Below the pieces are notes generated by a model, which saw nothing but the letters and a program-made list of their open reading frames with translations, ran no database searches and was not told the DNA's origin. DNA of 27,363 nt from JAKFWI01 sp035549875 (lineage in GTDB: Bacteria > Pseudomonadota > Alphaproteobacteria > Caulobacterales > Aquidulcibacteraceae), in assembly GCA_035549875.1 (NCBI GenBank), contig DASZPV010000035.1, positions 1-27,363 of the forward strand. The letters run 5' to 3'. Shown in pieces: positions 15,301 through 23,452 of the stretch. Numbering within the stretch: position 1 is the stretch's first letter; each line of letters begins with the position of its first letter. The position numbers and the translations under genes were made by a program.

Positions 15301-16239
15301 TTATTTGCCGCGCAACGTGATCATGTTGATTTCCGGCGGCGCAAAAAGGCGCATCGGCAATACGCTCGTGCCGATTCCGCCGCTGACATAAAAGTTCCGG
15401 CCATCCGTATTGTAGTAGTGGCAGCGCCACGTGCCAGACCCATCGGACGCATTGAGGAATTTCTCCGCGAACGGAAGGCCGACCTGGCCGCAATGCGAAT
15501 GGCCCGCCAGCGACAGGGCGACATTCGCCGGCATGTCAGCGAATGAATCGGGATAGTGCATGATGGCGATCACCGACGCGCCGGGCGGCGCCTTGGCTAT
15601 GGTTTCGGCCACCCTGGCGCGTCCCGGGCCATACACGTCAATGCCGGCGACATCGATGGCCGAGCCAGGCGCCGGCGCGACTTCGTTCTGCAACACGGTG
15701 ACATGGGCTTTTACAAGCGCGGCGCGGACCAGCCCCCCCCCGTAGAGTAGATCGTTGTTGCCGATGGCGGCATAGACGCCTTTCGGCGCTTTCAACGCGG
15801 CGAAAGCGGCGATGCCCTTCTCTACTTCGGCGCGATCCGCCGGCGTCCGCGCGCTCGCCGGCGAACGGCCATTAGCGTAATCGCCCAGCAGCACTACGAT
15901 ATCGGGCCTTTCGGCGTTCATCCGTGCGATGATGTTTTCGATCCGCGCGGCCGTGACGTGCGGCCCGCCGACATGCGTGTCGGTGATGACGCCGATGCGA
16001 ATCGGATCGGCGCGCCAATAGGGGCTTACGATCTCCGCGCGCTGCACCGTTAGCGTCTTGGGCTCGACATAGCGCGCATAGAACGCCGTTGCGTAGGGGA
16101 TCAGTCCGACGATTGCCGCGACCTTTAGCCAGCGCCGCATTTTTGCATCGCGGATGAAGATCAAGCCGGCCAGCGCCGCCGGCGTCAGCAGCGCCCAGGC
16201 GGCGACGATAAGCAGCACGGCGATCCGGCGCAGGGGCAT
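15301..16239 (-). CDS. Membrane-anchored metallophosphoesterase (calcineurin-like)
   Basis: A 312-residue protein with two N-terminal hydrophobic helices (about residues 5-29 and 38-54), then a calcineurin-like phosphoesterase domain. Metal-site motifs in order are ITDTHVGG (Asp87, His89), LLGDY (Asp120), GNND (160-163), MHYPD (His228) and AGHSHCGQVG (His247, His249). The third motif is normally GNH[DE]; the His is Asn here. The domain architecture resembles YkuE/YpbG-type enzymes, some of which act on membrane lipids such as lipid A precursors, but the substrate is unknown. A run of nine G directly after GNND encodes GlyGlyGly. The ATG at 16239 is five bases after the atpC stop, so it is probably the last gene of the ATPase transcript. 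It is convergent with accA. Confidence 0.86.
   Translation of the reverse strand: MPLRRIAVLLIVAAWALLTPAALAGLIFIRDAKMRRWLKVAAIVGLIPYATAFYARYVEPKTLTVQRAEIVSPYWRADPIRIGVITDTHVGGPHVTAARIENIIARMNAERPDIVVLLGDYANGRSPASARTPADRAEVEKGIAAFAALKAPKGVYAAIGNNDLLYGGGLVRAALVKAHVTVLQNEVAPAPGSAIDVAGIDVYGPGRARVAETIAKAPPGASVIAIMHYPDSFADMPANVALSLAGHSHCGQVGLPFAEKFLNASDGSGTWRCHYYNTDGRNFYVSGGIGTSVLPMRLFAPPEINMITLRGK
15733..15741 (-). repeat. G9 homopolymer inside the metallophosphoesterase gene
   Basis: Nine consecutive C on the given strand (G on the coding strand) encode three Gly codons immediately after the third metal-binding motif. It is the longest homopolymer I noticed in the window. Slippage here would shift the frame in mid-domain. 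Confidence 0.8.
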
Positions 16240-16244
16240 GGCTG

Positions 16245-16634
16245 TTACCGCGCCAGCGCGGCTTTCATCGCTTCGAGTCGGCTCAGGCGCAATTGCGCGG
16301 ACGCATCGCGCGCGCCGCTTACATCTTCCCTGGCGTTCTGGATGTCCTGATCGAGCTTGGCGACATCGACATCGGCGAGATCGACCGCGTCTTCGGCCAG
16401 CACGGTAAGCCCGGCGGGCGTAACATCGGCGAAACCGCCATTGACGAAAATCTTGCGGATCGCGCCGTTGCTGTACACGCGCAGCGCGCCCGGCTTGACG
16501 ATCGCCATCACCGGCGCGTGGTGCGGCAGCACGCCGAATTCGCCCTCCGCGCCCGGCACATCGACCTGATCGACATCCTCGTTGACCAGCTCACGCTCCG
16601 GCGCGACGAGGGAAAAGTGCAGTTTTTCAGCCAT
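16245..16634 (-). CDS. atpC: F1F0 ATP synthase subunit epsilon
   Basis: A 129-residue epsilon subunit, part of the central stalk that couples c-ring rotation to F1 and can inhibit ATP hydrolysis. The N-terminal beta sandwich (KLHFSLVAPERELVNEDVDQ, VDVPGAEGEFGVLPHHAPVM) and NGAIRKIFVNGGFADVTPAGLTVLAEDAV are typical. A short C-terminal helix region follows, ending RLSRLEAMKAAL. Length is normal. The ATG at 16634 has no evident ribosome-binding site. Unusually, it is separated from atpD by a DUF4160-DUF2442 pair and a further 477 bases, so it may depend on its own promoter. The metallophosphoesterase follows after five bases. Confidence 0.95.
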   Translation of the reverse strand: MAEKLHFSLVAPERELVNEDVDQVDVPGAEGEFGVLPHHAPVMAIVKPGALRVYSNGAIRKIFVNGGFADVTPAGLTVLAEDAVDLADVDVAKLDQDIQNAREDVSGARDASAQLRLSRLEAMKAALAR

Positions 16635-16697
16635 GGGCTACGATCTAAGCGATTGCGCTCAAGGCGCCAAGCACCGCTATGTCGCGGCTAGGCTCTA

Positions 16698-16952
16698 TCA
16701 AGGCTGCCCGACCACCAATGGCCCGCCGGGGGAGCAAAAAGCTGGCATCGCTGCGCGGGCACGGAACACGTTTACAACGATGGGCTGGCGTTTCGTTTTG
16801 GGATGGGCGGTCAAAATCGCAACAACGACCGGAGTGCTACCCTTTGAGCAAAACGTCTCTCGCGCCGTCTGCCCGGAATCGACGGAATCAACCATCCCGG
16901 GGGTGAACCCTTCAGGCCGGGCGTTAAGGAGATCCAACGTAGCGGCGCGCAA
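16698..16952 (-). CDS. Weak ORF, possibly a gene remnant
   Basis: An 84-codon frame (MRAATLDLLNARPEGFTPGM at the start) beginning at a TTG preceded by GGAAGGACAGGA, a good ribosome-binding site. Composition is plausible for a protein in the first 50 residues (VVVAILTAHPKTKRQPIVVN), but third-position GC is low for this genome and I recognise no family. It could be a degraded gene brought in with the DUF4160-DUF2442 pair, or chance. Low confidence. Confidence 0.18.
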   Translation of the reverse strand: MRAATLDLLNARPEGFTPGMVDSVDSGQTARETFCSKGSTPVVVAILTAHPKTKRQPIVVNVFRARAAMPAFCSPGGPLVVGQP

Positions 16953-16996
16953 TTCCTGTCCTTCCGTTTGGAGAGGATCGTCAGGCCCACGCGCTC

Positions 16997-17019
16997 AAAT
17001 TGTCAAAGCAATTTTTGAC
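16997..17019. repeat. Overlapping short inverted repeats upstream of atpC
   Basis: AAATTG (16997-17002) pairs with CAATTT (17009-17014), and GTCAAA (17002-17007) pairs with TTTGAC (17014-17019). The two hairpins are mutually exclusive and lie in the AT-richest part of the gap. Could be a protein-binding site or chance. Confidence 0.35.
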
Positions 17020-17111
17020 TAAGCCGCTTCCGCAGCCGATTGCCTTACTGGCGCCAAGCGGGCCGGCTGACGCGCCGCGTACACTAGCCGACCGGACTTG
17101 CCCGCAAGCGC

Positions 17112-17393
17112 TTAGCCCGGTTCGAGCGCGGCGAGCGTGAGCGCGCCGGCGGCCTTCATTTCCTGGTGCAGTGCGACCGCATCCAGATCGAGGCCATTGG
17201 GCCAAGCCGGCACGCCGTTTTGTACAAAGGCGCGCGCAAAGAAGGCCGGATCGCGCAGCGGCTCAACCATCGTCCCGCCTTCGGCGACCATGGCCGAGAA
17301 GTCCTGCTCCCCCACTTCCCCATTGGTGAAATGGACCCGCAGGCGATAGCCGCCCAATGCTTCGACGCGCAGCACCTTAACCAGGTCGATCAT
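17112..17393 (-). CDS. DUF2442 domain protein
   Basis: A 93-residue protein, MIDLVKVLRVEALGGYRLRV at the start, with HFTNGEVGEQDFSAM, LRDPAFFARAFVQNGVPAWP and NGLDLDAVALHQEM. This is the DUF2442 pattern: a short beta-rich domain ending in the WPNGLDLxxxxLH motif. Its ATG overlaps the stop of the DUF4160 gene as ATGA. DUF2442 and DUF4160 genes are very often adjacent and have been discussed as a possible toxin-antitoxin-like pair. That is association, not demonstrated function, and I know of no established activity. Here the pair lies between atpD and atpC on the same strand. The 477-base gap follows before atpC. Confidence 0.85.
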   Translation of the reverse strand: MIDLVKVLRVEALGGYRLRVHFTNGEVGEQDFSAMVAEGGTMVEPLRDPAFFARAFVQNGVPAWPNGLDLDAVALHQEMKAAGALTLAALEPG

Positions 17394-17656
17394 GTTTCGT
17401 CGGCTCCCGGAACCTGCTCCAGCGGCTCGCGCAGCATAGCACGCTCCCAGTTCGCCTGCAGCAGGTCTCGGCGGTCTTCGATCCACGCCCGCACCAAACG
17501 CAACGCCGCGGGCGGCAGCCGCCCCCCGATCACTTCGCCAGATTCGATCGCGATTAGCGCTTCTGCGCCGCCATAAAAGGCATGGATGTGCGGCGGCGGG
17601 TGATCCCGCCAATACATCTGCACGACGATCCCGAAGAAAATCGAAATCGTCGGCAT
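17390..17656 (-). CDS. DUF4160 domain protein
   Basis: An 88-residue protein with the diagnostic N-terminus MPTISIFFGIVVQMYWRDHP continuing PPPHIHAFYGGAEALIAI. The PPHIHA(F/Y)Y motif and following GEVIGGRLPPAALRLVRAWI are the hallmark of DUF4160. The C-terminal half is helical (ANWERAM). The conserved His residues in HPPPHIHAFY could be catalytic or metal-binding, but no activity is established to my knowledge. It starts 10 bases after the atpD stop and overlaps DUF2442 by four bases, so it is probably translated from the ATPase transcript. Such pairs are scattered in genomes and thought to move horizontally. Confidence 0.87.
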   Translation of the reverse strand: MPTISIFFGIVVQMYWRDHPPPHIHAFYGGAEALIAIESGEVIGGRLPPAALRLVRAWIEDRRDLLQANWERAMLREPLEQVPGADET

Positions 17657-17666
17657 CTGCGCCGCC

Positions 17667-19091
17667 TTAAGCCGCTTCCGCCGCCATTTTTTGCGCCTTC
17701 GCGATGGCGTCTTCGATCGAGCCGACCATGTAGAACGCCTGTTCCGGCAGGTGATCGTATTCGCCGGCGATCAGGCCTTTGAAGCCGCGGATCGTGTCTT
17801 TGATGTCTACCAGCACGCCGGGCGTGTTGGTGAATTGTTCGGCCACGAAGAACGGCTGGCTCAGGAACCGTTCGACCTTGCGGGCGCGGGCGACGGCGAG
17901 TTTGTCGTCTTCGCTGAGTTCATCCATGCCCAAAATCGCGATGATGTCCTGCAGGGCTTTGTACTTCTGCAGGATTTCCTGCACGCCGCGGGCGACGTCG
18001 TAATGCTCCTGCCCGACAACGCGCGGATCGAGAATGCGCGAGGTGGAATCGAGCGGGTCGACCGCCGGATAGATGCCCTTTTCGGAGATCGCGCGGTTGA
18101 GCACGGTGGTGGCGTCCAAGTGGCTGAACGAGGTGGCTGGCGCCGGATCGGTCAAATCGTCGGCGGGCACGTAGATGGCCTGCACGGAGGTGATTGAGCC
18201 CTTGGTGGTGGAGGTGATGCGCTCCTGCATCTGGCCCATTTCGGTGGCGAGCGTCGGCTGGTAGCCCACCGCCGAAGGAATCCGCCCGAGCAGCGCCGAC
18301 ACTTCCGAGCCCGCCTGCGTGAAGCGGAAGATGTTATCGACGAAGAACAGCACGTCCTGGCCCTGATCGCGGAAATGTTCGGCGACGGTGAGGCCTGTGA
18401 GCGCGACGCGCGCGCGCGCGCCCGGCGGCTCGTTCATCTGGCCGAACACCAGCGCGCAGCGCGAGCCCTGCCCGCCGCCATGCTTGTTCACGCCGCTCTC
18501 GATCATTTCGTGATAAAGATCGTTGCCTTCGCGCGTGCGCTCTCCCACGCCGGCGAACACGGAATAGCCGCCATAGGCCTTGGCGATATTGTTGATCAGC
18601 TCCTGAATAACGACGGTCTTGCCAACGCCGGCACCGCCGAATAGGCCGATCTTGCCGCCGCGCGCATAGGGGCACAGCAGATCGACGACCTTGATCCCGG
18701 TGGCCAGCATTTCCGGCACCGGCTTTTGATCGACGAAACTCGGCGCGGGCTGGTGGATCGCGCGCTTGGTGTCGGTTTTGACAGGGCCGGCTTCATCTAC
18801 CGGCTCGCCGATCACGTTCATGATGCGGCCGAGCGTGGCCTCGCCCACCGGCACGGTGATCGGCGCGCCGGTATTGCTCACGGCCTGCCCGCGGACGAGA
18901 CCGTCAGTGGAATCCATCGCGATGGCGCGGACGGTGCTTTCGCCGAGGTGTTGCGCTACTTCGAGCACCAGGCGCCGGTCGGCGACCTTGGTTTCGAGCG
19001 CAAACGTGATCTCCGGCAACTCTCCGTCGAACTCAACGTCCACCACGGCGCCAATCACTTGCGCCACGCGGCCTTTCACGGCTTTCGTCAT
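17667..19091 (-). CDS. atpD: F1F0 ATP synthase subunit beta
   Basis: A 474-residue catalytic beta subunit. Motifs are Walker A GLFGGAGVGKT (about residues 148-158), the catalytic-Glu loop FAGVGERTREGNDLY, Walker B DVLFFVDNIFRF and the IPSAVGYQPTLATEMG segment. The torque element GMDELSEDDKL is near the C-terminus. All key residues are intact and length is standard. It hydrolyses or forms ATP at the alpha/beta interfaces in the membrane-bound complex. The ATG at 19091 is 24 bases after a small coiled-coil gene rather than directly after atpG, and DUF4160-DUF2442 follow it. A 15-base alternating CG run lies at 18407-18421 within the conserved PPGARARVAL region. Confidence 0.98.
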   Translation of the reverse strand: MTKAVKGRVAQVIGAVVDVEFDGELPEITFALETKVADRRLVLEVAQHLGESTVRAIAMDSTDGLVRGQAVSNTGAPITVPVGEATLGRIMNVIGEPVDEAGPVKTDTKRAIHQPAPSFVDQKPVPEMLATGIKVVDLLCPYARGGKIGLFGGAGVGKTVVIQELINNIAKAYGGYSVFAGVGERTREGNDLYHEMIESGVNKHGGGQGSRCALVFGQMNEPPGARARVALTGLTVAEHFRDQGQDVLFFVDNIFRFTQAGSEVSALLGRIPSAVGYQPTLATEMGQMQERITSTTKGSITSVQAIYVPADDLTDPAPATSFSHLDATTVLNRAISEKGIYPAVDPLDSTSRILDPRVVGQEHYDVARGVQEILQKYKALQDIIAILGMDELSEDDKLAVARARKVERFLSQPFFVAEQFTNTPGVLVDIKDTIRGFKGLIAGEYDHLPEQAFYMVGSIEDAIAKAQKMAAEAA

Positions 19092-19115
19092 TCTTGTCGT
19101 TCCTACTCAGAAATA

Positions 19116-19367
19116 TCAGGTCGGCTCTTCAACTAGGTCCAACCGGCGCTCGATGCGCGCCAGGCGCTCATCGATTCGATCAATCCGGCGACTTTGATTG
19201 GCATAGGACGTGTACAACTGTGCAAGCTCGCCGCGCACGCCGGCTTGCCCTTCCTCCAAAGACGTAAGCCTCGATTTGATATCGATAACATCGAGCGCGA
19301 TACCGTCCGCCTTGCCGTTTAGCCGGCGAAGCTGTTCGAGGATCAAGCTCTCAATGTTTTCGGTCAT
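19116..19367 (-). CDS. Small coiled-coil protein inside the atp operon
   Basis: An 83-residue protein, MTENIESLILEQLRRLNGKA at the start, with heptad-like Leu/Ile spacing through LTSLEEGQAGVRGELAQLYT and IDRIDERLARIERRLDLVEE. It is predicted to be almost entirely coiled coil, with no signal or membrane segment. The ATG at 19367 follows GGTGG and is 14 bases after the ohr stop. Short coiled-coil proteins of this look (MTEN.E.LILEHLR...) are widespread in alphaproteobacteria, often beside unrelated genes. The role is unknown. It sits between ohr and atpD on the same strand. Confidence 0.78.
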   Translation of the reverse strand: MTENIESLILEQLRRLNGKADGIALDVIDIKSRLTSLEEGQAGVRGELAQLYTSYANQSRRIDRIDERLARIERRLDLVEEPT

Positions 19368-19381
19368 TACGCCACCGTAGC

Positions 19382-19810
19382 TCAGATCACTTCGAGCGTC
19401 ACGGGCACGTTGCCGCGTGTCGCGCTGGAATAAGGGCAAACCTGGTGGGCCGCTTCGGCCAGTTCCTTGGCCTTCGCCGCATCGACGCCCGGCATGTGCA
19501 CCTTGAGCGTCACGGTCAGGGCAAATTTGTTTTCCGCAGTGCGGCCGATCCCGACTTCGGCGGTGACCGTGGCTTTCGCCGCATCGATCTTCTGCTGGCT
19601 GGCGACAAACAGCAGCGCCGAGTTGAAGCAGGCAGAATAGCCGAGCGCGAAGAAATCCTCCGGCGTACAGCCCTGACCGCCGCCGCCCAGGCCCTTGTCG
19701 TGCTCCATGTGAAACCAGAGGCCGCCCTCGTCGAGCACGACCTTGCCGCCGGCGCGCCCGCCATGGGATGTGGCGGAGGTGGTTGCAAGTATGGAAGATG
19801 GAACGTTCAT
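19382..19810 (-). CDS. ohr: Organic hydroperoxide resistance protein (Ohr, OsmC superfamily)
   Basis: A 142-residue Ohr-type peroxidase that reduces organic and lipid hydroperoxides with a reactive Cys, recycled by lipoylated proteins. The two catalytic Cys are Cys61 in GYSACFNSALLF and Cys125 in QVCPYSSATRGN. SHGGRAGG supplies the conserved Arg19, and TPEDFFALGYSACF replaces the usual NPEQLFAAGYxACF. A non-standard Cys48 lies in GQGCTP. No OhrR (MarR-type) regulator is adjacent; instead the gene overlaps the upstream membrane-protein gene (ATGA) and lies between atpG and atpD. Expression may therefore follow the ATPase transcript rather than peroxide induction. The ATG at 19810 matches the family start. 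Confidence 0.92.
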   Translation of the reverse strand: MNVPSSILATTSATSHGGRAGGKVVLDEGGLWFHMEHDKGLGGGGQGCTPEDFFALGYSACFNSALLFVASQQKIDAAKATVTAEVGIGRTAENKFALTVTLKVHMPGVDAAKAKELAEAAHQVCPYSSATRGNVPVTLEVI

Positions 19811-20190
19811 GGGCCTGCCCCCTTGGTGACGGACGGCGTCAATTGGCCATAACCGCCCCACACCGCCGCCGCAGCGATGAGGGCGCCGAAGGGCAGCCCC
19901 GTCCGGTTCGCGGAGAATAAATATTCTCCCGCCTGCGCCAATGCGAGGACGAGTACAGCCAGCCCGCACAGCTTATCCTTGTCGTTGAACAGGCGAACCG
20001 CGAGGGCCATGCTGACCAGCATCATCGCAAAGTCGATCAGCAGCGGCTCTATGGGCAGGCCGGGTAAAGTTGTTCCGCGAATCTGCTCGGCCGCGCGTCC
20101 GAATTCAAACAATGCGATTGCATTGACGACCGTCACGCCGCCAGCCGCATAGGCGCTGAACCGCGAGGTTTGGCTCGCCGCCTCGGCCAT
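19807..20190 (-). CDS. Four-helix membrane protein between atpG and ohr
   Basis: A 127-residue integral membrane protein with four predicted helices: FSAYAAGGVTVVNAIALFEF, LLIDFAMMLVSMALAVRLF, LCGLAVLVLALAQAGEYLF and LPFGALIAAAAVWGGYGQL. It starts at the ATG at 20190, sharing bases with the atpG stop (TGATG; a GTG at 20193 is an alternative), and its own stop overlaps the ohr start (ATGA). This tight coupling on both sides suggests a genuine member of the operon. I do not recognise a family. It is not an F0 subunit: no conserved a, b or c motif is seen. Confidence 0.75.
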   Translation of the reverse strand: MAEAASQTSRFSAYAAGGVTVVNAIALFEFGRAAEQIRGTTLPGLPIEPLLIDFAMMLVSMALAVRLFNDKDKLCGLAVLVLALAQAGEYLFSANRTGLPFGALIAAAAVWGGYGQLTPSVTKGAGP

Positions 20191-21068
20191 CACAGCGCCT
20201 CCGCGCCCGAGATGATTTCGATCAGCTCTTTGGTGATGTTGGCCTGACGCTGGCGGTTATAGCGCAGCGAGAGTTGCTTGATCATATCGCCGGCATTGCG
20301 CGTGGCGTTATCCATCGCGGTCATCTGAGCGGCGAAGAAGCCGGCGTTGTTTTCCAGCATCGCGCTCAAAATCTGGCTGTCGATATAGCGCGGCAGCAGA
20401 GCGGCGAGGATCTCGCCCTCTTCGGGTTCGTATTCGTAGATCGCGCCGCCGAGATCGGGCGCCTTGGCGCCTTCCGGCGCTTTTGCCGGCACGATCTGCT
20501 GGGCGGTCGGCACCTGGGCGATGACGGATTTGAACTTGGAATAGAACAAGGTCGCGATGTCGAATTCGCCGGCTTCGTAGAGGGCGCGGATTTTCGCGCC
20601 GATCGCCTGGGCGGGCGCGGCGGTGATCGTGCGCACGCCGGAGACATCGACGTGATCGATCATCAGAGAACCGAACTGGCGGCGGAGCTGGTCGCGCCCC
20701 TTCTTGCCGACAGTAAGAATTTTCACCTGCTTGCCGGCGGCTTGAAGCTGACCGATGCGTTCGCGCACGGCGCGAACGATCTGTGTGTTGAAGCCGCCGC
20801 ACAGGCCACGCTCCGAAGTCGCGACGATCAGCAGATGCACATTATCCCGCCCCGTGCCGCGCAGCAGCAGCGGCGCGCCCTCGCCGCTGACGGCGCTGGA
20901 GAGATTGGCGATCACCCCGGCGATCCGCTCTGCATAGGGACGTGCGGCCATCGCCGCGTCCTGCGCGCGCTTCAATTTGGCGGCCGCCACCATCTGCATC
21001 GCCTTGGTGATCTTCTGCGTGCTTTTCACGCTGGCGATGCGGTTGCGGAATTCCTTGAGGCTTGGCAC
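20190..21068 (-). CDS. atpG: F1F0 ATP synthase subunit gamma
   Basis: A 292-residue gamma subunit forming the rotating central shaft. The N-terminal helix SLKEFRNRIASVKSTQKITK continues AMQMVAAAKLKRAQ. The core carries SERGLCGGFNTQI, and the C-terminal helix is MDNATRNAGDMIKQLSLRYN, continuing RQRQANITKELIEIISGAEA. All are textbook. The start is GTG at 21068, 12 bases after the atpA stop, with AAGG upstream. The stop overlaps the start of a non-ATPase membrane-protein gene, so the usual atpG-atpD adjacency is broken. Confidence 0.97.
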   Translation of the reverse strand: MPSLKEFRNRIASVKSTQKITKAMQMVAAAKLKRAQDAAMAARPYAERIAGVIANLSSAVSGEGAPLLLRGTGRDNVHLLIVATSERGLCGGFNTQIVRAVRERIGQLQAAGKQVKILTVGKKGRDQLRRQFGSLMIDHVDVSGVRTITAAPAQAIGAKIRALYEAGEFDIATLFYSKFKSVIAQVPTAQQIVPAKAPEGAKAPDLGGAIYEYEPEEGEILAALLPRYIDSQILSAMLENNAGFFAAQMTAMDNATRNAGDMIKQLSLRYNRQRQANITKELIEIISGAEAL

Positions 21069-21080
21069 AGGCCTTGTTCC

Positions 21081-22619
<1,539 letters not shown>

Positions 22620-22640
22620 TTTTCTCTCTCGTCGTAGAAC

Positions 22641-23195
22641 TTATTGCGCCCGTAGGGCGAGCTTCAGATTATCGAGTTTGGTTCTCACCGAGGAATCGAA
22701 CTGGCGGGAGCCAGCGCGCACGATGAACCCGCCGATCAGGTGCGGATCGACGCTGGCTGTCGGCTGCACGGCCTGGCCGATCGCCTTGGCGATGGCGGCG
22801 GAAATGGCTTCGACCTGCTTGGCGTCGAGCGCGACGGCGGAGATGATCTCCACTTCTTTCTGGTCGCGCTTTTCAGCCATCTTGCGGCGGAATACGGCGG
22901 CGATGCCGGGGAGTTCGGCGGCGCGGCCGTTGGCGGCGGCGACGCCGATCAGATTCATGCCGAGCCTGGAAAGGCCAAGCTTGGCGGCGACGGCCACCAG
23001 CGCGCGGCTTTTTTCTTCCGGCGCGATCAGCGGCGAGCTGGCGGCGGTGCGCAGATCGGCGCTCGCCGCCATCGCCTCGGCGAACGTGGCGAGGTCTTTC
23101 TCCACAGCTTCGAGCGCCTTGCTTTCCTCAGCAAGTTCAAACGCGGCGCCCGCGTAGCGTTCCGCCGCTTCCGAGGTTTGCCCCGCTTGCGCCAA
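22641..23195 (-). CDS. atpH: F1F0 ATP synthase subunit delta
   Basis: A 184-residue delta (OSCP) subunit linking F1 to the peripheral stalk. The N-terminal AAERYAGAAFELAEESKAL, central RALVAVAAKLGLSRLGMNLI and C-terminal DPHLIGGFIVRAGSRQFDSS (continuing VRTKLDNLKLAL) are family landmarks. The start is TTG at 23195 with GGACGG upstream; the ATG at 23209 is out of frame. It is the first gene of the F1 operon as usual in alphaproteobacteria, where F0 genes are in a separate locus. The operon promoter should lie in 23196-23452, but I could not identify convincing hexamers. Confidence 0.94.
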   Translation of the reverse strand: MAQAGQTSEAAERYAGAAFELAEESKALEAVEKDLATFAEAMAASADLRTAASSPLIAPEEKSRALVAVAAKLGLSRLGMNLIGVAAANGRAAELPGIAAVFRRKMAEKRDQKEVEIISAVALDAKQVEAISAAIAKAIGQAVQPTASVDPHLIGGFIVRAGSRQFDSSVRTKLDNLKLALRAQ

Positions 23196-23357
23196 GTCGT
23201 CCCGTCCATTGGTTGGCGCCCCGCCATCTCAAGCGCCCAGCCGCCGGGTGAACCGGTGCAAGGGGCTTCAACGGCGAGGGGTTGAAACACGTCCGAATGG
23301 AGCGCCTAAGCGCCCCGAAAAGCGCGCGGGAGATACCATGTGGCCGCTCTTGCTGAC

Positions 23358-23399
23358 AACCGGCGCGGACGGTTCGCCGCAGGGCCCTCGGCCGCCTGC
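23358..23399. terminator. Two adjacent hairpins between terC-like gene and atpH
   Basis: AACCG (23358-23362) pairs with CGGTT (23370-23374). Next, GCAG-GGCC (23379-23386) pairs with GGCC and CTGC (23390-23399) around a CTC loop with a 2-base bulge. They lie 53-95 bases after the end of the minus-strand TerC gene and upstream of atpH, where a terminator would be expected. No T-tract follows, so mechanism is uncertain. A 29-codon frame (23338-23427, +) with GGGAG before its ATG also covers this area. The rest of 23196-23452 shows nothing I can name. Confidence 0.35.
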
Positions 23400-23452
23400 C
23401 CCCGGAATGCGCAAACCTGTTGATTAGAGGACAGTTTAGCCGCTCCAGACGG

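Larger units (their letters stand above)
16635..17111. other. 477-base gap between DUF2442 gene and atpC
   Basis: The longest stretch without a convincing gene. It has lower GC and more mixed third-position use than its surroundings. It contains overlapping inverted repeats at 16997-17019 and a perfect TTGACA on the minus strand (17006-17001), but no good -10 hexamer at the right distance. One weak minus-strand frame lies at 16698-16952. No tRNA or known RNA fold was recognised. It may hold an atpC promoter, a decayed gene or the flank of an inserted cassette. Confidence 0.6.

Noticed and set aside
18407..18421. Alternating CG run (possible Z-DNA) in atpD
   Set aside because: It encodes the conserved GARARVAL segment of the beta subunit, so protein constraint and GC-rich codons explain it.
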